Positions 3,536 through 7,775 of a stretch of DNA of 7,775 nt are shown piece by piece; position 1 is the stretch's first letter; each line of letters begins with the position of its first letter. The notes under the pieces are model-generated. The model saw only the letters and a program-made list of their open reading frames with translations. It did not search any database and was not told the origin of the DNA. The stretch covers positions 1 to 7,775 of the forward strand of contig JAITNZ010000076.1 in the NCBI GenBank assembly GCA_031290205.1, given 5' to 3'. Position numbers and translations under genes: made by a program. The DNA is from Spirochaetaceae bacterium. GTDB taxonomy: Bacteria > Spirochaetota > Spirochaetia > Treponematales > Breznakiellaceae.

Positions 3536-6500
3536 GTCGGCGTCGTGGCGGACGAAGGCGTCGCTTTGGGTGTCGAAAGCCATAGAAGACTGCCGTTCTT
3601 CTTCTTCGATACGGCGGCGCTCGAGGATTTCGTTCATCTGGAGTTCCAAATCTTCGTCATCTTCAAAGAGTTTGATGTTCTGGTAGCGCCTCATGCCGGT
3701 TCCTGCGGGGATCGGGTGGCCGATGATGATGTTCTCTTTAAGGCCGCGCAGGGTGTCGGTCTTGCCGGCGATGGCCGCGTTGGTCAGAACGCGGGTCGTC
3801 TCCTGGAAGGAAGCCGCCGAGAGGAAGCTGTCGATGTTCAAAGACGCTTTGGTGATCCCTTGGAACACGGGACGACCGACCGACGGGTCGCCGCCTTCGG
3901 AGAGGACGCGGAGGTTTTCTTCGTGGAATTTATATTTATCGACAAGCTCGCCGTAGATGAAGCGGGTGTCGCCGACCGCGGCAATTTCAACCTTGCGCAT
4001 CATCTGCCGGATGATAACGCCGATGTGCTTGTCATTGATATTGACACCCTGCAAGCGGTAAACTTTTTGGATTTCGTCCATCAGGTAACTCTGCAAATGA
4101 CTTTCGCCGAGGATGTGGAGTATGTCGTGGGGGCTTGCCGCGCCTTCGGAAAGATATTCGCCGGCATCAACAGTGTCGCCGTCACGAATCAAAAGACGGC
4201 GGTTTATAGGGATGAGATGCTCGAACTCATCGCCTCTGTCGTCAAGAATGCTGACTTTGCGCTTGCCCTTGGTGATGCCTTTGAACTGCACTTTGCCGGA
4301 TATACGCGCCAAGACTGCGGGATTTTTCGGTTTGCGCGCCTCGAAAAGCTCTGATACACGGGGGAGGCCTGATGTAATATCGAGGGCTTTCGCCGATTCT
4401 TTCAATGTCTTTGCAACGGCGCGTCCGGCGAGGATGCGCTCGCCCTCGTCAACCTGAATGTAGGCGCCTGACGGCAGCGGGTAAGATACGAGGTCGTTCC
4501 CCGCTTCATCGGTGATGATAACACGCGGCTGTTTGCTTTCAAGCTGAAATTCGGTGATGCGTTTTTCAACGTTGCCCGTCTCCTCGTCGATTTCTTCTTT
4601 TAGAGTGGAGCCTTCGATGATGTCTTCGAATTTGACGATGCCGCTTGCCTCGGCGATAATCGGGTCGCTGAACGGGTCAAAGGTGGAGATGGTCTTGTCT
4701 GTCGGAACAACTTCGCCTTCTTTGCTGGCAAAGTCGGAGCCGTTGCGGATTTCAATCTTCATGTCCTGACCGGTGAGGAGCACCCTGTCCGCTGAAATCA
4801 TCACGAAGGCGTTTTCATCGGATTTTATCTCTTTTGCACCGTGTTTGATTATCGGAAGGCCCTTTGCGACACGTTTTCCGTTTTCAACGAGTATCTCGTC
4901 TCCCTTTTCAAGCTTGTATTCCTTCATCACCTTGTTCACGACAACCTGCCCCTTGCGGGTAAAGAGCCGGTGGCCGTTTTCAAGTTTGACGTGCGCTCCG
5001 GTAATGTCCTTGATGTAAACGGGATATTTCAGCGCGAGGCGGTTTTCTTCGGAGATTTTTGTCGCGGCTCCGCCGATATGGAAAGTTCGCATGGTGAGCT
5101 GCGTCCCCGGCTGCCCGATGGACTGCGCGGCTATCGTGCCGACCGCCTCTCCGATGTCAACACTGCGGTTTGTCGCCAGGTTGCGGCCATAACAGCGCTT
5201 GCAGACGCCGAGTTTTGCCTCGCAGGTAAGGACGGTGCGTATCATAACGGACTCGATGCCCGCCGCTTCAATTTCCTTGGCGATTTTTTCAGTGATTTCC
5301 TGATTGATGTCGATGATGAGATCGCCGGTGATCGGGTGGCGGACCTGCTGCTGGGCGAACCGGCCAACGATGCGCTCCCACAGCGGCTCGGTAATTTCTT
5401 CGCCGTCCTTAATCGCCGAGTAGGAGACGCCGTTAATCGTGCCGCAGTCATCCTCGTTGACAACCATGTCCTGAGCGATGTCTACAAGGCGGCGGGTAAG
5501 GTAGCCCGCTTCGGCGGTTTTGAGCGCGGTATCGGCGAGACCTTTGCGAGCGCCGTTTGTCGAGATGAAAAATTCGATGACGGAAAGGCCCTCTTTGAAG
5601 TTTGAACGGATAGGCAGCTCGATAATTTCGCCTGAGGGACGCGCCATGAGGCCGCGCATACCGGCAAGCTGGCGGATTTGGTTCTTTGAGCCGCGCGCGC
5701 CTGAGTTTGCCATCATATAAATCGAGTTAAAGCCGTCGTTGTCGGCCTCAAGGGTCTTCATCATCGTGGAAGTGAGGTCTTCGTTGGTCTTGTTCCACAC
5801 ATCGACAACACGGTCGTAGCGCTCCTGCGAGGTGATATGCCCCTGCCGCCACTGTTTTTCTATGGATTCGACTTCCTTGTTGGCCTTGTCGATCATTTCC
5901 GGCTTGTCTTTCGGGACGATGATGTCGTCAACACCGATGGTCGCGCCGAAAATCGTCGCGTATTTATAGCCGGTGGCCTTGATCGCGTCAAGCATGTTGA
6001 CGGTTGTCCACGAGCCTTTTTCAGCAAAAACGTGTTCGATGAGGGCGCGGATCTCTTTGTCCTTCATTTCAAAATTGATGAACGGGATGTCTTCGGGGAG
6101 CTGCTCGTTAAAAACGAGCCGTCCCGCCGTTGTTTCGATGTAGCCGTCCTCATCCGGCTGCGCGACACGCCCGATTGCGTCCCAGACAATTTTTTTATTC
6201 GGTTTCGCTTTTATCAACGCTTCCCAATGGAGCAGCGTCGAGCGGTCGGCGGCCCGCGATTCAACGGCGACAAGCACCTCGTCCATCGTCTTATACTTGG
6301 GCAGCCAGCCTTCCGGCGCTTTGGGGTTGTTGAGATGGGGACGCGGGGCGCCGGACTTTATGCGGGTTAAAAAGTTGATGCCGAGTACCATGTCCTGCGA
6401 GGGGAACACGATGGTCTGCCCGTTGGCGGGGTTGAGGAGGTTCCTCGCCGAGAGCATCAGCGTCCAACATTCCATCTGCGCTTCCTGGGTGAGCGGGACG

Positions 6501-7775
6501 TGCACGGCCATCTGGTCGCCGTCAAAGTCAGCGTTAAAGGCATGACAGACCAGCGGGTGGAGCCTTATCGCCTTGCCCTCGACCAAAACCGGCTCGAAAG
6601 CCTGAATGCCCAGCCGGTGGAGGGTCGGCGCACGGTTCAGCAGCACCGGATGCTCCTTGACAACCTCGTCCAGCACGGCAAAAACCTCCGGTTTTTCCTG
6701 CTCGACGTAGGCACGCGCCTTTTTTATATTGAAGACAACGGTTTTTTCGACGAGTTTTTTCATTATGAACGGCTTAAAAAGCTCCAAAGCCATCTTTGTA
6801 GGCAGTCCGCACTGCCAAATTCGCAGTTCCGGCCCTACGGTGATGACCGAGCGTCCCGAATAATCGACGCGCTTGCCGAGCAGATTCTGCCGGAAGCGCC
6901 CCTGCTTGCCTTTAAGCATATCGGAAATCGACTTGAGGGGCCGGTTTGACGCGCCTTTTACCACGCGCTTCTTCTTGGAATTGTCGAAAAGTGCGTCCAC
7001 CGCCTCCTGCAACATTCGTTTTTCGTTGCGAATGATGATGTCCGGCGCGTTGAGTCCGAGGAGCCTTTTTAAGCGGTTGTTCCGGTTGATGACGCGGCGG
7101 TAGAGGTCGTTCAGGTCAGAAGTGGCAAAGCGCCCGCCGTCGAGCTGCACCATGGGGCGGAGCTCCGGCGGGATGACGGGAATCACGTCGAGTATCATCC
7201 ATTCCGGCTTGTTGGTAGAACTGCGGAAATCTTCGACGATTTGGATGCGCTTTAGGAGCCTTTTGTCGCTTTTTGCCCCCTTTGCGGACATTTTTTCGCG
7301 GAGTTCCGCGGCAATTTCGTCAAGATTGATGTTTTGGAGGAGCTGCCGGACGGCTTCGGCGCCCATTCCGGCCTGAAAATTGCCGCCGAAGCGATCCTGC
7401 GCGTCATAAAATTCATCCTCGGTGAGCAAATCCATCTTTTTTAGGTCGGTATCACCCGGATCGAGGACGATATACTTCTCGTAGTAGAGCACCGAGCGGA
7501 GTTTATTCATCTGGATGTCGAGCAAAAGCCCCATCCGGCTCGGCACGGAGCGGTAATACCAGATGTGCGACACCGGAGCTGCCAGTTCGATATGCCCCAT
7601 GCGCTCGCGGCGCACCTTGAAGTGGGTCACTTCGACACCGCAGCGGTCGCAGACACCGCCTTTATACCGGATAGACTTAAACTTTCCGCAGTAACATTCC
7701 CATTCTTTTGTCGTGCCGAAGATACGCTCGCAGAAAAGGCCGTCCTTTTCCGGGCGCAGCGTCCGGTAGTTGATA
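3524..7775 (-). CDS. rpoC: DNA-directed RNA polymerase subunit beta' (N-terminus beyond the window)
   Basis: This is the catalytic beta' subunit of RNA polymerase. The frame is open from the right edge (first full codon at 7774) to TAG at 3526-3524, giving 1,416 visible residues. By comparison with E. coli, about 35-45 N-terminal residues are missing. In visible numbering, the first zinc site is Cys27, 29, 42, 45 (CYCG then VCDRC). The Mg-binding NADFDGDQ is at 414-421 (bases 6512-6535). The SGARGSKNQIRQLAGMRG segment is at 691-708, and the bridge helix around GARKGLADTALKTAEAGYLTRR is near 741-762. The second zinc site is Cys777, 851, 858, 861, and the trigger loop begins QPGTQLTMRTFHIGGAA near 888. 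About 225 residues then interrupt the trigger loop before ITSGLPRVSELFEARK, an SI3-type insertion as in many Gram-negative lineages. The tail is highly charged and ends DADDTD. rpoB presumably lies upstream, outside the window. The GTG at 7630 is an internal Val codon, not the start. Confidence 0.98.
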   Translation of the reverse strand, partial: INYRTLRPEKDGLFCERIFGTTKEWECYCGKFKSIRYKGGVCDRCGVEVTHFKVRRERMGHIELAAPVSHIWYYRSVPSRMGLLLDIQMNKLRSVLYYEKYIVLDPGDTDLKKMDLLTEDEFYDAQDRFGGNFQAGMGAEAVRQLLQNINLDEIAAELREKMSAKGAKSDKRLLKRIQIVEDFRSSTNKPEWMILDVIPVIPPELRPMVQLDGGRFATSDLNDLYRRVINRNNRLKRLLGLNAPDIIIRNEKRMLQEAVDALFDNSKKKRVVKGASNRPLKSISDMLKGKQGRFRQNLLGKRVDYSGRSVITVGPELRIWQCGLPTKMALELFKPFIMKKLVEKTVVFNIKKARAYVEQEKPEVFAVLDEVVKEHPVLLNRAPTLHRLGIQAFEPVLVEGKAIRLHPLVCHAFNADFDGDQMAVHVPLTQEAQMECWTLMLSARNLLNPANGQTIVFPSQDMVLGINFLTRIKSGAPRPHLNNPKAPEGWLPKYKTMDEVLVAVESRAADRSTLLHWEALIKAKPNKKIVWDAIGRVAQPDEDGYIETTAGRLVFNEQLPEDIPFINFEMKDKEIRALIEHVFAEKGSWTTVNMLDAIKATGYKYATIFGATIGVDDIIVPKDKPEMIDKANKEVESIEKQWRQGHITSQERYDRVVDVWNKTNEDLTSTMMKTLEADNDGFNSIYMMANSGARGSKNQIRQLAGMRGLMARPSGEIIELPIRSNFKEGLSVIEFFISTNGARKGLADTALKTAEAGYLTRRLVDIAQDMVVNEDDCGTINGVSYSAIKDGEEITEPLWERIVGRFAQQQVRHPITGDLIIDINQEITEKIAKEIEAAGIESVMIRTVLTCEAKLGVCKRCYGRNLATNRSVDIGEAVGTIAAQSIGQPGTQLTMRTFHIGGAATKISEENRLALKYPVYIKDITGAHVKLENGHRLFTRKGQVVVNKVMKEYKLEKGDEILVENGKRVAKGLPIIKHGAKEIKSDENAFVMISADRVLLTGQDMKIEIRNGSDFASKEGEVVPTDKTISTFDPFSDPIIAEASGIVKFEDIIEGSTLKEEIDEETGNVEKRITEFQLESKQPRVIITDEAGNDLVSYPLPSGAYIQVDEGERILAGRAVAKTLKESAKALDITSGLPRVSELFEARKPKNPAVLARISGKVQFKGITKGKRKVSILDDRGDEFEHLIPINRRLLIRDGDTVDAGEYLSEGAASPHDILHILGESHLQSYLMDEIQKVYRLQGVNINDKHIGVIIRQMMRKVEIAAVGDTRFIYGELVDKYKFHEENLRVLSEGGDPSVGRPVFQGITKASLNIDSFLSAASFQETTRVLTNAAIAGKTDTLRGLKENIIIGHPIPAGTGMRRYQNIKLFEDDEDLELQMNEILERRRIEEEERQSSMAFDTQSDAFVRHDADDTD

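Noticed and set aside
3398..4354. A 318-codon plus-strand open frame opposite the 3' end of rpoC
   Set aside because: It lies antisense to unambiguous RpoC coding sequence, has no ribosome binding site or family signature, and is explained by the GC-rich codon pattern of rpoC. The plus-strand frames at 4841-5605 and 5837-6370 are rejected for the same reason.

Overview
The window looks like chromosomal DNA of a spirochaete, most likely Treponema-like. The main evidence is the 1,416 visible residues of RpoC on the minus strand, which read like remembered treponemal RpoC in the N-terminal region (for example the stretch around HIWYYRSVPSRMGLLLD and the VLYYEKYIVLDPGDTDLKK region). This is a judgement from memory, not a search. 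Base composition is uneven: rpoC is GC-rich by eye (37 of 60 bases at 6841-6900), while the small-gene region at about 2805-3380 is AT-rich (13 of 60 bases at 3181-3240).

Layout, left to right. Positions 3-209 (+) hold the end, or all, of a small unrecognised ORF. Positions 210-346 form a short leader: two small hairpins, each followed by a T-run, and a 20-codon mini-ORF with a strong ribosome binding site whose stop codon overlaps the next ribosome binding site. Then come ppaC (347-2014, +), a CBS/DRTGG-regulated family II inorganic pyrophosphatase, and tcdA (2025-2801, +), the E1-like enzyme that cyclises t6A in tRNA. The two are 10 bases apart and probably co-transcribed. Converging on tcdA, with only 3 bases between stop codons, is an AT-rich two-gene cassette on the minus strand (3352 to 2805). 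It has its own good sigma70-type promoter and a toxin-antitoxin-like layout, but neither protein is recognised. Positions 3353-3523 form a compact intergenic hub: the cassette promoter, a strong intrinsic terminator for plus-strand transcripts, and the minus-strand rpoC terminator. From 3524 to the right edge is rpoC (-), whose N-terminal ~35-45 codons lie outside the window.

How they fit together. The rpoC operon ends here and is not followed by rpsL/rpsG, an order common in other bacteria. The ppaC-tcdA unit has a plausible metabolic logic, since TcdA adenylates its substrate and releases pyrophosphate, but pyrophosphatase is needed for all tRNA charging and polymerisation, so the pairing may be incidental. 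No intrinsic terminator was seen between tcdA and the convergent cassette. The first convincing plus-strand terminator lies beyond the cassette promoter, so ppaC-tcdA transcripts may run about 600 bases antisense through the cassette. The most unusual parts of the window are this overlap, the unidentified cassette and the ppaC leader. The rest is housekeeping.
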